Source of the DNA: Megascapheus bottae
Lineage: Eukaryota; Chordata; Mammalia; Rodentia; Geomyidae
Assembly (NCBI GenBank): GCA_024803745.1
Contig: JANJXV010000188.1
Coordinates: 620,001 to 684,000 of the forward strand
Length of the DNA: 64,000 nt
Direction: 5' to 3'
Shown: positions 11,535-22,499 of the stretch, one piece after another
Position numbering within the stretch: position 1 is the stretch's first letter
How the letters are laid out: each line of letters starts with the position of its first letter
Notes under the pieces: model-generated
Seen by the model: the letters and a program-made list of their open reading frames with translations, nothing else
The model's database searches: none
Told to the model about the DNA's origin: nothing
Program-made: the position numbers and the translations under genes

Positions 11535-11720
11535 TTTTTAATTTTTTATTGTTATTTTAAAGGTGATATACAGAGGGACTACAGTTACATAATTTAGGTA
11601 ATGAGGACATTCTTTTGGGGCAATGTCACTCATTCCCTCACAGTTTTCCCTCCCATCCCACTGACAAGTTACCTAGTTGATTTTCCAGGTAGTGTCTACT
11701 GAGTACCATGGCTGCATTTC
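11535..11720 (-). mobile_element. Probable LINE-1 3'-end fragment
   Basis: 'ggtgatatacagagggacta', 'taggtaatgaggacattct' and 'ccctcccatcccactgaca' parallel the segments at 850-1005 and 30720-30850. Confidence 0.5.
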
Positions 11721-11825
11721 TGCATCTTTTGTGATGGGACATTCTTAATTCTTGTTTTGGCTTCTTGGGGCTGTTGAAATATAAAACATTAGTTTACTTC
11801 ATTGATGTTTATAATCATCATTACT

Positions 11826-12019
11826 TTTTTTTTGCCAGTCCTGGGCCTTAAACTCAGGGCCTGCGCACTGTCCTTGGGCTTTCTCAAGGCTAGAGCTCTA
11901 CCATTTGAACCACAGCACCCATTTCTGGCTTTTTCTATGTATGTGATACCGAGGAATCGAACTCAGGTCTTTGTGCATACTAGGCAAACCCTCTACCAGG
12001 AGGCCAAACTCCAGACACA
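11826..12019 (-). mobile_element. Reverse IDL-Geo SINE
   Basis: 'tttgccagtcctgggcctta', 'ctttctcaaggctagagctc' and 'ccgaggaatcgaactcaggt' match the other copies. The 3' edge is near 'ccagacacaatc'. Confidence 0.88.
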
Positions 12020-13390
12020 ATCAATGTTATTTTTATATTTAGGATTTCAAGTCTTTACCAAACATAAGTTTATCATTTTTTCCTCACTTTTCAGAATATC
12101 AACTATTTCTAAATGAGAATAGGTCAGGAGAGTGGGTTCTATTCCATTTGGATGAAGGGTTAAAAAAGGCCTGCTTTTTCCTATATCATGTTACAATTTC
12201 TGTTAGTGCTCAGGCTAGTTGGTACAGCCTCTTAGATGAAAGCAAACATGTTCAGAATGTGGCTGGAAGCTTCCAGTTCAAGGATTCTCAAGCCTGCCTT
12301 AGTTGTGTATCTATAAGCATGGAACTGGCTCCAAGACATTACAGGCCCTAAACAGTCTTTCTATCCTTACCCTAGGTCCTTTCTGACTATGTTCTACCAA
12401 GTGTTCTAGACTTGGGTTGGCATCTGGTGCTAAGTTAATCCTTTCCGATTTTGTAAGAGAAAGTATTCATTTGCTACAGAATATGAAATATGCTAGAAAT
12501 TCTTGTCAAACATTTTGGGTGTTAATGTAGGTTTTTTTTTTACCCTTTGACAGAAAATGTGATGGATATTTTGAGAAAGAAAAGGGAAAGGGAACTTATC
12601 TGAATTCTGTCATAATGCCATCTTCCAAGAATGACAATATGCTTTCTTCTTCACTTCCTCACCTGTTATTTTTATCTGAAAATCATTTCTGCGACATGTC
12701 TGCTGGGTTCTTTTTGGTTGCCTATTTTTGTGATGAAGTTTTCACCTTTTTGATAGCATTGCCTATTATCATCATCGGTACTGTTTTTATGCCTACTGAC
12801 TTACATTCGTCCCTTATGACAGAAATCTCTCTCCTTTTTCATGATTCCTTTTGCTATATGAACACATGAGTTGGGAAATGAAGCCATGTGTAAGTTTGAA
12901 TTTTGATACTTATATCAAAGACAAGATTGGTAGATAGAAAAAATACCACCTCCATCTCTGTAACTTCAGGTTTACTTCAGAGTTCTAAATTTCTAGATGT
13001 ATGGTTCATGTTCTTTCTATTCTAATTTTCCTTCATTTGATATGAGGGAACTCCATGATTCATGAGTGCCTATCATAAGACTCTGTCATGTCTCAGAATT
13101 GTGTCTTAGGAGACCTTAGTTGTCACAGCAACAGATAGTCATCCAAAGTAGGTATTTTGATGATTATTTCCCAAAGCTCAAGCAACCTAGTTTAATTATG
13201 GGAAACAAAATTTTATAAGAATCTGAAAGAATATTATCAGAAAACATGACCACACCGTCTGTTCTTTAGCCTAATAAATATGTCTTCTTTTCTGTGTGTT
13301 AAAAAAGAATATTGTCAGAAAATCTACCAGCAATATATGTGTGTGTGTTTCTCTATCTCCTTTTCCCTCTTTCTCCCTCCCTCCCTCTCT
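12020..13390. other. Unassigned intergenic stretch
   Basis: Open frames of 67 and 84 codons (12148-12351, 12615-12869) have no recognisable family and no supporting context. No repeat is identified with confidence. Confidence 0.5.
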
Positions 13391-13394
13391 CTCT

Positions 13395-13434
<40 letters not shown>
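13350..13434. repeat. (CT)n(CA)n compound microsatellite
   Basis: A CT/CCCT-rich stretch is followed by a CA run of about 35 bp. Confidence 0.92.
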
Positions 13435-13435
<1 letters not shown>

Positions 13436-13784
13436 AATCGAAGACCTGAAGAAACAACTAGAGTAAGAGTTATTTTGTAGAGTTGCTAAGTCTTTTGTAG
13501 TCTGTCATCTACTCATTTGTATCGCTTTTGTACATATGGCTAAGATCATATATACTAGTGACATAAGTACAAAGTTCCCAACTCTAGTTCAGTTCAATTC
13601 AAACAAGTGAGACTAACTAAAGTCTCCAAAATATCCAAACCTTCCTTCCGAGGAAAACACTCATTGACTTCTCCCTTATGTCTGAAATTAAGATGGTATT
13701 TCTCAGAAAAGAGTGTATATTAGCTGGAAATAAAAAAAGGGGCCTGCCACAATTCATTGGACATGATTGGCCTCATTCTCCCCC

Positions 13785-14015
13785 AACCCCCGTTTTAGTA
13801 CTGGTACTGGGACTTGAACTCGGGGCCTTAATCTCTATTTTGGCTTTTTCTATTAAGGCTAGTACTCTATCACTTGAGCCCTATTTCTATTTCAGTTTTT
13901 TTAGTGGTTAATTGCAGGTGAGAATCTCAACCCAAATTTTTCTGTCCCAGCTGGCTTCAAACTTCAGATCTCAGCTTCCTGAGAAGCTGGGATTACTAGT
14001 GCTTAGCAGAATTTA
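13785..14015 (-). mobile_element. Reverse B1-like/Geo SINE
   Basis: 'ggacttgaactcggggcctt', 'tctatcacttgagccc' and 'gagaagctgggattactagt' are antisense landmarks of the dimer. Confidence 0.8.
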
Positions 14016-14319
14016 TTCCTTTTTAGAGGAAGTTCTGTATATCTGGGATTCCTAGTGCTCATTGACCAGTGGTAGACTATTAAATATTGATTTTAGCTTC
14101 AGTCTTTTCCTCTATATGTCTGTTTCCAAATCTATAAGATGTGACCAGACTGATATACTGACTACTGGGAAATTTAAAAAGATCGTGCATATAAAAGTAG
14201 CTAGAATAGCACCAGGTATATAGCATACACAGTTTTGAAATCTCTGTTATTTTCTTGCACTGGACAATAATTCATCATTTTTCCCCTTAGGAATATTTTT
14301 TTCTTTTGGCTCCCTTTCT

Positions 14320-14690
14320 ATATAATTTTTCTTTTTTCATATATTTTATTGTAATTAATAAAAGGGTTACATTATATTCACCAGATAGAAGGTGCATTTC
14401 TTCACATACATTGATACACTTTCTCGTGTCTTGGTCCCCATTTCCCTCCCCTACCCCCACCCCTCATCTTGTTTTACCCCCTTCCCTATCCAATTTCAAA
14501 TAACCAAATACACATATTTCCAATATATCAGTTAACAAGGTGAAATACTGTAACAATATGAGATAACCAAGGGACAGCAAAAGAGATGAGAGATAACATA
14601 GTACATTAAGGACACCAATTACTCATATGGCCTTTGTTTCTATATCCTAGAGGTCCTTTCATTTATTGTCATAATGTATGGCCTTTTGTA
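14320..14690 (-). mobile_element. LINE-1 3' UTR fragment
   Basis: Nearly the same text as 5510-5990 ('gggttacattatattcacca', 'aacaaggtgaaatactgtaa', 'cctttcatttattgtcataa'). It joins directly to an RT-domain fragment at about 14691, so the ORF2 C-terminal region is missing. Confidence 0.8.
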
Positions 14691-15310
14691 TCAAGGTTTT
14701 GCTTTTATTATACTGAGAAATATTCCATGGATTCCTAGTTTCTCCATTGCTTTTAGTGTAAAGGGGTGTTGGATCTTGTCAAATGCCCTTTCTGCATCTA
14801 TTGAGATAATCATGTGATTTTTGTCCTTGCTCCTGTTGATGTGTTGAATTGTATTAATTGATTTGCGTATGTTGAACCAGCTTTGCATCCCTGTGATGAA
14901 TCCTATTTGATCATATTGTATAATTTTTTTGATGAGTTGCTGAAGATGGTTGGCCAGTATTTTGTTGAGAAGTTTTGCATCAATATTCATCAAAGAAATG
15001 GATCTATAGTTCTCTTTCTTTGATGAATCTCTGTCTAGTTTTGGGATGAGGGTTATAGTGGCTTTGTAGAATGAGTTTGGCAAAGAGCCTTCATTTTCAA
15101 TTTTGTGAAGAGCTTGAGGAGTATTGGTATGAGCTCTGCTTTGAAGACCTTATAAAATTCAGCCCCGGGCTTTTCTTGGGTGTGAGGTCTCTTATTGCCA
15201 TTTCTATTTCACTGCTTGAAATATGTCTGTTTAGTTGGATTAGGTCTTCTTGGGTCAGTACGGGTATGTTAATATTGACTAGAAATTCATCCATTACTTC
15301 TAGATTCTTC
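14691..15310 (-). pseudogene. LINE-1 ORF2 reverse-transcriptase fragment
   Basis: The minus strand encodes 'MDEFLVNINIPVLTQEDLIQ' and 'SEIEMAIRDLTPKKSPG', then, after a frameshift, '[15 protein letters not shown]', '[20 protein letters not shown]', '[20 protein letters not shown]' and '[17 protein letters not shown]'. This is the N-terminal half of the L1 RT domain with the first catalytic-Asp motif (DAERAFD). The second motif (FADD) region is absent. The deletion to the 3' UTR suggests internal rearrangement. Non-functional. Confidence 0.93.
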
Positions 15311-15810
15311 TATACAATTTTTTTCTTATTCTAGTATACCACCTTAGCCAAGCCTCTGTCTCTAGTTTGCAGAATTCTGCTCCTTTGAAATTGCTACTGC
15401 ATTTGTCCACTTTCAATGTGCTAGAAATCTTCCTCTTCACATTAGTTCGTTATCCTTAAGTAGCGAAGTTTGCCTCTTTCATTTGAAAGCCCTCTTTATT
15501 CCTTTAGCTCTAAAGTCTTAGTCAACAGACTTAAAAACACTATGGGACCATAGGTGTTTTTAGATTATTGTAATGCTTTTTAAGGCCCTCATTCCTTCAT
15601 GATAATTCTATATCATTCCTTTTAGTCCAAATATCAAGCCATTGAAGAAGCAAAGTTAGGAGAGTCCATTTTTCTTTACTCACTTCTATTGACTCTTAGT
15701 TTATTGATTCTTTGTACTTCCTCAATCTCAGAACAATCAAGAATGAGCTTACTGTGGGTCGCTGCAGTTGTCAAGATTCATCTGGTACTTCAAGTTTTTG
15801 TGTTTGCTTT
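15310..15810. other. Unassigned stretch
   Basis: Mixed-composition DNA with no recognisable gene or repeat. Confidence 0.5.
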
Positions 15811-15811
15811 T

Positions 15812-16045
15812 GTGTTACTACTGGGGTTTAAATTCAGGGCCTGGACAAGCTCTGTTAGCTTTACCACCAACACTGATACTCTACGACCTGAGCCACATCT
15901 TCTCTTTGGGCTTTTATGGCAGGTAATTGTAGATAATATTTTTCATTGACTTTTCTGTCAGGGACAGCTTTGAACCTCAATCCTTGGATCTCAGCCTTCT
16001 GGGTAATTAGGATTACAGGCATAAACTACTGTACCCAACTCCTCC
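15812..16045 (-). mobile_element. Reverse SINE, diverged
   Basis: 'ggggtttaaattcagggcct', 'ctctacgacctgagccacat' and 'taattaggattacaggcata' match the antisense dimer. Short frames across it are not genes. Confidence 0.7.
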
Positions 16046-16729
16046 TGTACTTCCTTTTCATCACCTCAATGTTTAATTTTATAGTTTGGAATAATTATCC
16101 CTCAATGGGCAGACCTTGTTTCCTTTTGATAATTTGTTATTTGATGGACAAAATTATTAACTTACTCCAGTTGGATTGCTGGGATCTTTTGAGACAACTA
16201 TAGTTTGTACTGATCAATACCCATTGCATTTTAGTTATTTCAAATGACAGAGAATTGCTTGAAAGCAGGGACTAAGCCTCATTCTTTTGTCTTTGGTACC
16301 TAGAATAGATCTGGTACAAAAGAGAATAATAGCCCCAATCCACTGGGCTTTTACTAGGGGCCACTTTAAGTGTATTATCTTGCTCAGTCATCACTGTAAA
16401 CACATGGCATAAATGTCACATCTCAATTTGGGGGATCTGACAACTGTAATACAGAGAGGAGTTTGAATGCCATGGATGAGGCATTTGGACTCTGTACTGC
16501 TCTTTCCTGCCCACACAATTATTTAATTGAGTACTAGGCCTTTCATTCATACTAGAGCCTGTTCCAAATGCAGAATTGTGAGAATTATCATCCTCCTCAG
16601 AGTTTCTTGATTTAGAATCCGGTATATTCTGTCTCTTACATTTCCAAAATCTGCCTTTCGAGGTGTAAAATACACATTCAACTTTACCTAAGGGATGCAT
16701 TATTTTGAGGGAGGAATAAGGTGGCAATT
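16046..16729. other. Unassigned stretch left of the tandem array
   Basis: A 103-codon minus-strand frame (16416-16727) has no recognised domain. No SINE or LINE was recognised. Confidence 0.4.
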
Positions 16730-17664
16730 TTTATTTTAATTGTGATTTTTCATTTAAAAAATAACTGCATGGTACCTTTTAATTTCTTTTTTTAAAAGTT
16801 TCAAGGGGATCTTTAATAATTTCACATCAATGTTTAACATCTTTAAACTTTAAAATATACTCAATGTGTTAGTTTACTAACTCTACTTTTGTCACTGGCA
16901 GCCTATTTAACGTCTAGCAAGACTAGATATTGTAAATTAGGACTCACCTGTCCTTTATATACACTATATGCAGAACAAAATTAAAAGGCATAGACACAAG
17001 AGACAATGGTCAATCTTGCTTCACCATAAACCCACTGGTTGAAAGACCTCAGCACATCTCCTCCCTCCCTGAGCAGTGCAAGCACCTTATGTACTGCTCA
17101 GGAGTGATTTTATCATTCCATTTCCAAAAGACAAAATTTCATTTTGAATTTTAGTAAAACTATATCTACAAAATGAATTATTTACTACCTCTACTTTTAA
17201 CATACTTTGTGCACTTCTAAACATCTAGAGAGACCAGATGTTTCAAATAAGGACTTAATTGTCCACTATATACACAGTAGTGTTGAATAAACCATACACA
17301 TGTAACAATGATTCTGTCTGAAAGTGTCTTCTAAGCAAGAGCATTCAGGAGCATTCTAGCCTAGAACCTTTCATTTCTTCCAACTCCTCTCTAGTATCAC
17401 ACTTGATACAGGTACGTAGTCACAGATGTTACAATTTTGCTTCTGAAGTCTTTCTCAGAAGACAGCCTTTCTATGAATTTTAACACAATGCATACACATG
17501 TGTTAAGTTTACTAACTCTACTTTTGTCATACACTGGCAACCTCTTTAATATCTAGAGAGTAGATATTATAAAATTAGGACTCATTTGTCCAGTCTATAC
17601 ACATTATATACAATACAGCAAACTTAAAATGTACATAACATACAAGGGAAAGGATAAGCTGAAT

Positions 17665-17731
<67 letters not shown>

Positions 17732-19470
17732 AACACACACACACACACACACACACAACTTTTTCAGCAGTTTTTCTGCCACTTTCTTCAACCCAGTGAA
17801 CAGACAGTACACTGTTCACAGAGGTGGTTTAGCAACTCCATTTCCAAACAGCTATTTACAGTATTATTCTACTTCTACTTTTTAAGTACACCAAGCACTT
17901 CTAAATACCTTAGAACTGGCTATTTCATTTGCGAACTTGCATGCTGTGCTCACAGCACTGGTAAATACAATTGCACATGCAGCAGTGGTTATGGTCCGAG
18001 GTATCTTCTAAATATGGCCATTTTGGCCCTGGGCCATTCCCTCAATTCCTTCTTTCCAGTGGACAAGTACAGGTATATGTAATGCTTAGAGATAGTTAAA
18101 TTCATATCTAAATGTCATTTGTAGAGAGAAAGCTTCCTATGACAATGCAACACAAAGTACACAAAATGTGCTAATTTTACTACTTTGTCATACACTGGCA
18201 ACCTCTTTAACATCTAGAGACTAGATGCTGCAAAATTTGGACTTTATTTGTCCATTATATATACACTATATACACAGCAAAACAAAATGCACACTATAGA
18301 AAAATGGCACCTGAGGATGTCCAGGTATGAACACACTAGCATATGACCTTTAACAATTGCTCCCTTCCACCTCCTCCAAACCAATGAATGAGTACAGGCA
18401 GTACATGTCATTCTGCTCACAGTGGTGGTTTCCCCATTCCATTCCTTAAAGACAAGTGTTTCATGTGAATGTTAGCAAAAAGATATCTAAAAAGTGATTA
18501 TTTTACTATCTCTACATTTAACATACGTTGGGCACTTCTAAACATCTAGACAGACTAGATGTTTTCAAGTAAGGACTCAGTTCGTCCACTATATACATAG
18601 CAGTCTTCACTGACTGCACATATGTAACAAATTATAATCTGAAAAGTGTCTTCAAAATATGAGCATTCTAGAACCTTTGTCCACCTACCCAGTATGCTGG
18701 AATGCTCAAATTTTCAGAAGACCTTTTTTAGGGATTTTAACACAAAACATACAAAGTCTACTAACTATTTTTGTCATACACTGGCAACCTCTTTAACATC
18801 TAGAAAGCCTAGATGTACTTTAGGACCTCTTTGTCCTTTATATACACTATATACACAAGAAAGTAGAACAAAATGGGACAATGTGACTCTTCACTGTAAG
18901 CACTGGTGTGGCCCTCTTTACATTTCTTTCTCCTGGGAACCAGGGCCTACAAAGCACCATGCCTACAACTCAAGCGTTGGACTGTCCCCCCTCCCCCCAC
19001 CCCATGCATTTCACAAGGCTTATAAGACAGACGTTTACACAATGTGTTATTCCCCTACTCCTACTTTAAAAATACATCAGGCACTTCAGAACATATAAGA
19101 TACTTAAGCACAGTCGACTCTATATACAGCGAGGGGAATGAGATGCACACAGATCCGTGACTGTCACTGGATCATATTGGTCGATAGCCTTTTCTCTTCT
19201 GTTCCACGTCCTCCATCCACAAAACAAACGCGGACGGAGTGTCGCTCTGGTTCTCGCCTAGAGGTGGTCTACCATCGCCATTCAAAGTCACTTCCAGAAG
19301 ACATTTCTACGGTTTTTACAGAAAATGGGCCCTGACAACAAGGGTGACTTTCTACCTCTACTGTATCATACGTCGGCAACCTCTTCACGTCTGCAAAGTC
19401 CAGAAGGACTAAAAGTCGTCTTTTGAAGGTTGGGGGAGGTTGAGAGCAGCCTTTTCATATTATATACACA
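16730..19470 (-). repeat. Tandem array of alternating ~300-bp A/B modules (left)
   Basis: A-type cores ('catacactggcaacctcttt', then a 'catctag..ctagatg' inverted repeat and 'tatatacactatatac') occur near 16890, 17540, 18195, 18785 and 19375. B-type cores ('cacttctaaacatctaga', 'actatatacaca') occur near 17200, 17890, 18530 and, degraded, 19060. A and B alternate, so the higher-order period is about 590-655 bp. Strand is given as that of transcription away from the CpG island. On that strand each core can fold: a 7-bp perfect stem with a 3-5 nt loop and an imperfect extension. Units diverge visibly, so the array is old; only its part right of 18190 is duplicated in the palindrome. Function unknown. 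Confidence 0.85.
17669..17757. repeat. (TC)n(AC)n compound microsatellite inside the array
   Basis: About 50 bp of TC followed by about 36 bp of AC with one variant. It interrupts a module between A and B cores. Confidence 0.95.
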
Positions 19471-19580
19471 GGCCTAGAACTGGCCAGTAAGTCTTCGCGG
19501 GCTTCCGTGGGCACCCGTGGTCGTCACCACCATTTCTCCGCTGGCACCAGCCCAACCGCCGGGGCCACCAACTGTTGCAC

Positions 19581-19781
19581 CTACCGGCATCCGGGGCTCC
19601 GCTCTCCTTCCAGGACCTTTAGGGTCTTCGTCGGTCCTGGTGGCGGGGCAGGGAGGTCACCCCAGGCTCCTGACCTGCGGGCTCCAAGGCCTGGAATGCT
19701 GGTGAGCTTCCCAGGCCACCTAAGGTCTCCGTCCTCCAGCCCCACAAAGCCTCCGCCATTCTTCTGGCTTTGCTGCGCCAT
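19581..19781 (-). CDS. Putative 66-aa MAQQ frame in the CpG island (left copy)
   Basis: It begins MAQQSQKNGGGFVG, with G at -3 and +4 around the ATG, and ends in a TAG after 'GERSPGCR'. It is rich in Gly, Pro and Arg with no recognisable domain. The right-arm homologue (45207-45527) keeps the same start but reads through this stop (TAG versus CAG). Hand comparison of the two copies gives about 14 differences in 198 bp, more of them changing amino acids than silent, so nothing shows protein-level constraint. It could be part of a non-coding first exon. The splice donor present in the right copy is lost here at 19605. Confidence 0.25.
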   Translation of the reverse strand: MAQQSQKNGGGFVGLEDGDLRWPGKLTSIPGLGARRSGAWGDLPAPPPGPTKTLKVLEGERSPGCR

Positions 19782-19898
19782 GCCCGCCCGCCACCACTCA
19801 AGGGCGCCCGGTCCTCGGCAGCCAGGCGAAGCCTGTGTCTGGGCCTGGGAAGATGGAGCCCGGGCTCCGAGAGGCCACCGCCACCTTCAAGTCATCGC

Positions 19899-19925
19899 GG
19901 GGCCGGGGGGTAGGGGGGCGCGGGG
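19899..19925 (+). other. Strong G-quadruplex motif at an indel breakpoint
   Basis: Four G-runs of 4, 6, 6 and 4 separated by loops of 2, 2 and 3 nt. The 1274-bp segment missing from the right arm begins at 19904, inside this motif. Confidence 0.85.
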
Positions 19926-21177
19926 ATGCGGAGAGCTTGCTGCTGCAAGTGCCCCTGGGCCTGAGGGAGGACGGCTGGGTTTGGACCGGGCCCCCGGGGC
20001 CCTCCGCTCAGCCTCTGGCCTGGGGCCGCCAGGCCCCAAGGGCCCCGGGGAAGCAGGCCGCAGTCCGTTACCTCCGCGCTCTCCACCTTTTAATTTCTTT
20101 AATCAGAAAAAGTAAGACCCAAATTTGCAGAATGGAAGCCTTAGGTGAGCACCAAGAAAAAAGGGGTCCACCCAGACTATGTGTGACAAGTAAGCAAGGA
20201 TGGGTAAGACTGGAACCCGAACTAGGGATCACTGCCAGGCTTCTTCCTGTGAACAGAGCTGGAATAGGAGGATGCCAGCCCAGAGCAGGACTTCCACAAA
20301 GTCCCAAGATAATTAAGTCCAAGATCCCTCCTCCTCTAACACCAGCTGCTTCTCTGGGCTTTTGCAGGGACTCCAGGAAACCTGAGTATGGGACTCCCTT
20401 GAGTGTTGGATCTGAGTTGGAACTGAGCAACCCTCGATACAGATGATTGGCTGTGGACAGGCAGACCTGGGACTTTTTCTGAATGAAGGCTGTCAGAAGC
20501 AGAACCAAACTCAGCTGGGAAAGCAGTGGTGGAAAAGTCTTCCAGAGGGGACTTTCCAAACTTGTCCTGATGATCCTGGCACTTGTCCTATTTTAACCTC
20601 ATTGGTGAAGGATTCCGTAAGAGCAGGGTTCCATCAGGGCTGATCTTTGCATCCCATTCCTGTCTAAGGCTGAGTTAATGAGCTTCTTCATAAAGAAGCT
20701 TCTTGAGTCCTGAATAATGCCATATACAAAGCATAGTTCTATTCTGGTTTACTGTAACCCTTCCTCCCTTTTTCATTTTCTCCTCCTTCCTTCCCTTTTC
20801 CCTTCTCCCTTCTCTTTCTTTTTCTGTTTTTGTAGTAGTGAGGTTTGAACTCAGCACTCTTGCTTGCTAGTAAGGTGTTTCTTCCATCAAGGCTATGTCC
20901 TTGGTGCCTTTTTGTATTATTTTTCAGATAATGTCATGCAGTTTTTTCTCAGAACTATCCTATACTGTGGTTTGCTTATCTCTGCCAGCCAGTGTAGCTG
21001 GGGTTAAAGTTGTGAACTACCACATTGGGGCTTCTTTGTAAGATGGTTTCCTTGTTGAGTTTTTACCCCCATGTTCATTTCCTCTGTGGCATTTTCTTTA
21101 AGACAGAGTTGTCCTTTGTGTACAAAGATAACCTATAATGGGATAGCCTGTTCAAACCTGTAGAATTTATCAGAATT
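19904..21177. other. 1274-bp segment present only in the left arm
   Basis: The right arm joins the equivalent of 19903 directly to 21178 at position 45088, with about 1 bp of shared sequence and no poly-A or target duplication. The segment holds the other half of the CpG island (to about 20095), unassigned DNA with a 163-codon minus-strand frame that matches nothing I recognise, and an ID-like fragment. A deletion in the right arm explains it better than an insertion on the left. Confidence 0.85.
20825..20915 (-). mobile_element. Worn ID-like fragment
   Basis: 'gtgaggtttgaactcagcac' and 'cttgcttgctagtaaggtgt' resemble an antisense tRNA-derived monomer. Confidence 0.45.
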
Positions 21178-21890
21178 CATAACACAGAGAAGGTTTTTCC
21201 CAGAATACTTCCTGTCTTAGCTAACAATATATATCCCTAAAGATGAGGCATTCGGTGGGGGGGGGGCGAGGGAGAGATGATTTAGAAGGGAATGCCTATG
21301 TGAAAATGTGAGAAAGTAGGCTATTTTCAGTTTTGCTATGCTTGAAAGCTTGGCAAATCAGGAGGCACATAGAGGATTAACCCAATCTGTTTCCTGCTGT
21401 GCTCCCACTGTGACAGAATCTCTGAAGGCCTTGCCACCTGCCTTTCATTAAGAGAGCCACTGGCACCATGTTAAATCAGGCCGTGGCTCTGGGGCAGGAT
21501 TGCTTTGCAGGATGTAGTCCAAGCATCTCAGTGGTAAGCTTGTTGCTTTCGACAGGGCTAAGGAAGAAAATGTGATTTTGTTGGTGATAAAATGAGAAAG
21601 CAACTAATGGCCAAAGTAAGGGAGAAAATTTCTGATGAGTGTTTTTAGCATGGTGTCAGGACTCCTAAAGCTACAGACTAGAAGTGACTAATTAGATTAA
21701 ACCTGAAAGTTAGGATATGCTATGTTAAACTTTAAATAAAATGTGGGGACAAATGACTTAGTACTGCAGTCCTAGACCAGGCTGTTTTGTCCAGCAGAGG
21801 AAGGAAATTCAACATGTATGAACCATTCACTAGAAATACTTGATACTTTCCTTGTGATTTTATTTAGTCATAAAAACAAAAATAAGTTCA
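21178..21890. other. Palindrome-arm DNA without recognised elements
   Basis: Includes a poly-G run (21258-21267), mirrored as a poly-C run near 45003-45012. No gene was recognised. Confidence 0.5.
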
Positions 21891-22114
21891 TCTGGGTGCC
21901 AGTGGCTTAGGCCTATAATCTAGCTACTCAAGAGACTGAAAAATGGTTCAAAGCCAGCTCTGGTAGAAAAATCCATGAGACTCTCATCTCTAAACAAAGA
22001 GCTGGGAATGAAGTTGTGGCTCAAGTGGTAGAACATTAGCCTCGAACAAAAAAAGTTCATGGATAGCACCAGACTTTAAGTTCAAGCCCAAGAACCTGCA
22101 TGCACTCATGTGTG

Positions 22115-22163
<49 letters not shown>
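21891..22163 (+). mobile_element. B1-like/Geo SINE with (CA)n tail (left arm)
   Basis: 'ctgggtgccagtggcttagg', 'gttcaaagccagctctggta', 'gtggctcaagtggtagaaca' and 'aagttcaagcccaag', followed by a CA run (22119-22163). The mirror copy is at 44118-44390, so the insertion predates the palindrome. Confidence 0.88.
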
Positions 22164-22164
<1 letters not shown>

Positions 22165-22396
22165 ATACAGTCTTGTCATACTCTGTCTAATATAAGTCTC
22201 ATTTGTAAATTAAGACACAGATGCTCAGAAGGATTTAGTGACTAACCAAAGGTCACATAGCTGATAAATGGTAAAATCTGCATTACACATTGTCCAATTG
22301 TCTCCACAATTTGGAGGTGGAAGATCAGTATGAACTGTCTTTCTTATATTTGGCTCAGCCAGGTGGTGACATAGGATCTGCTTTCTCACACATACA

Positions 22397-22408
22397 AGCA
22401 CACACACA

Positions 22409-22446
<38 letters not shown>
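22397..22446. repeat. (CA)n microsatellite (left arm)
   Basis: A CA run with a 'CACACT' interruption. The mirror tract at about 43835-43882 differs in length and interruption. Confidence 0.93.
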
Positions 22447-22499
22447 CATGTGTAAATATCCATGTATGCACATTTCAGAGAGAGATAGAGACAGAGAGA

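Larger units (their letters stand above)
19480..20095 (-). promoter_or_regulatory. CpG island, putative promoter (left, full length)
   Basis: An abrupt rise in GC and CpG between AT-rich array DNA and ordinary flank ('ccccgggctccga', 'gggcccccggggccc', 'gcgggg'). No TATA box was seen, as expected for CpG-island promoters. The minus-strand MAQQ frame and the array lie downstream if transcription runs leftward; rightward transcription is also possible. Long frames on both strands inside the island follow from GC richness. Only 19480-19903 has a counterpart in the right arm. Confidence 0.75.

Noticed and set aside
17160..18260. Resemblance of 'agaggttgcc' in the array A cores to the 5p arms of the miR-154/miR-377 type
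   Set aside because: The match is about ten bases and the required complementary arm is not present at hairpin distance; the local hairpin uses a different stem. Treated as chance pending a miRBase search.
16730..19470. C/D-box snoRNA repeat cluster (as in imprinted loci)
   Set aside because: I looked for paired RUGAUGA and CUGA boxes with terminal stems in each module and did not find a consistent set.
19507..20446. Long plus-strand frames of 202 and 203 codons in the CpG island
   Set aside because: GC-rich DNA lacks stop codons by chance. The frames show no domain and are lost at the 1274-bp break in the other arm.
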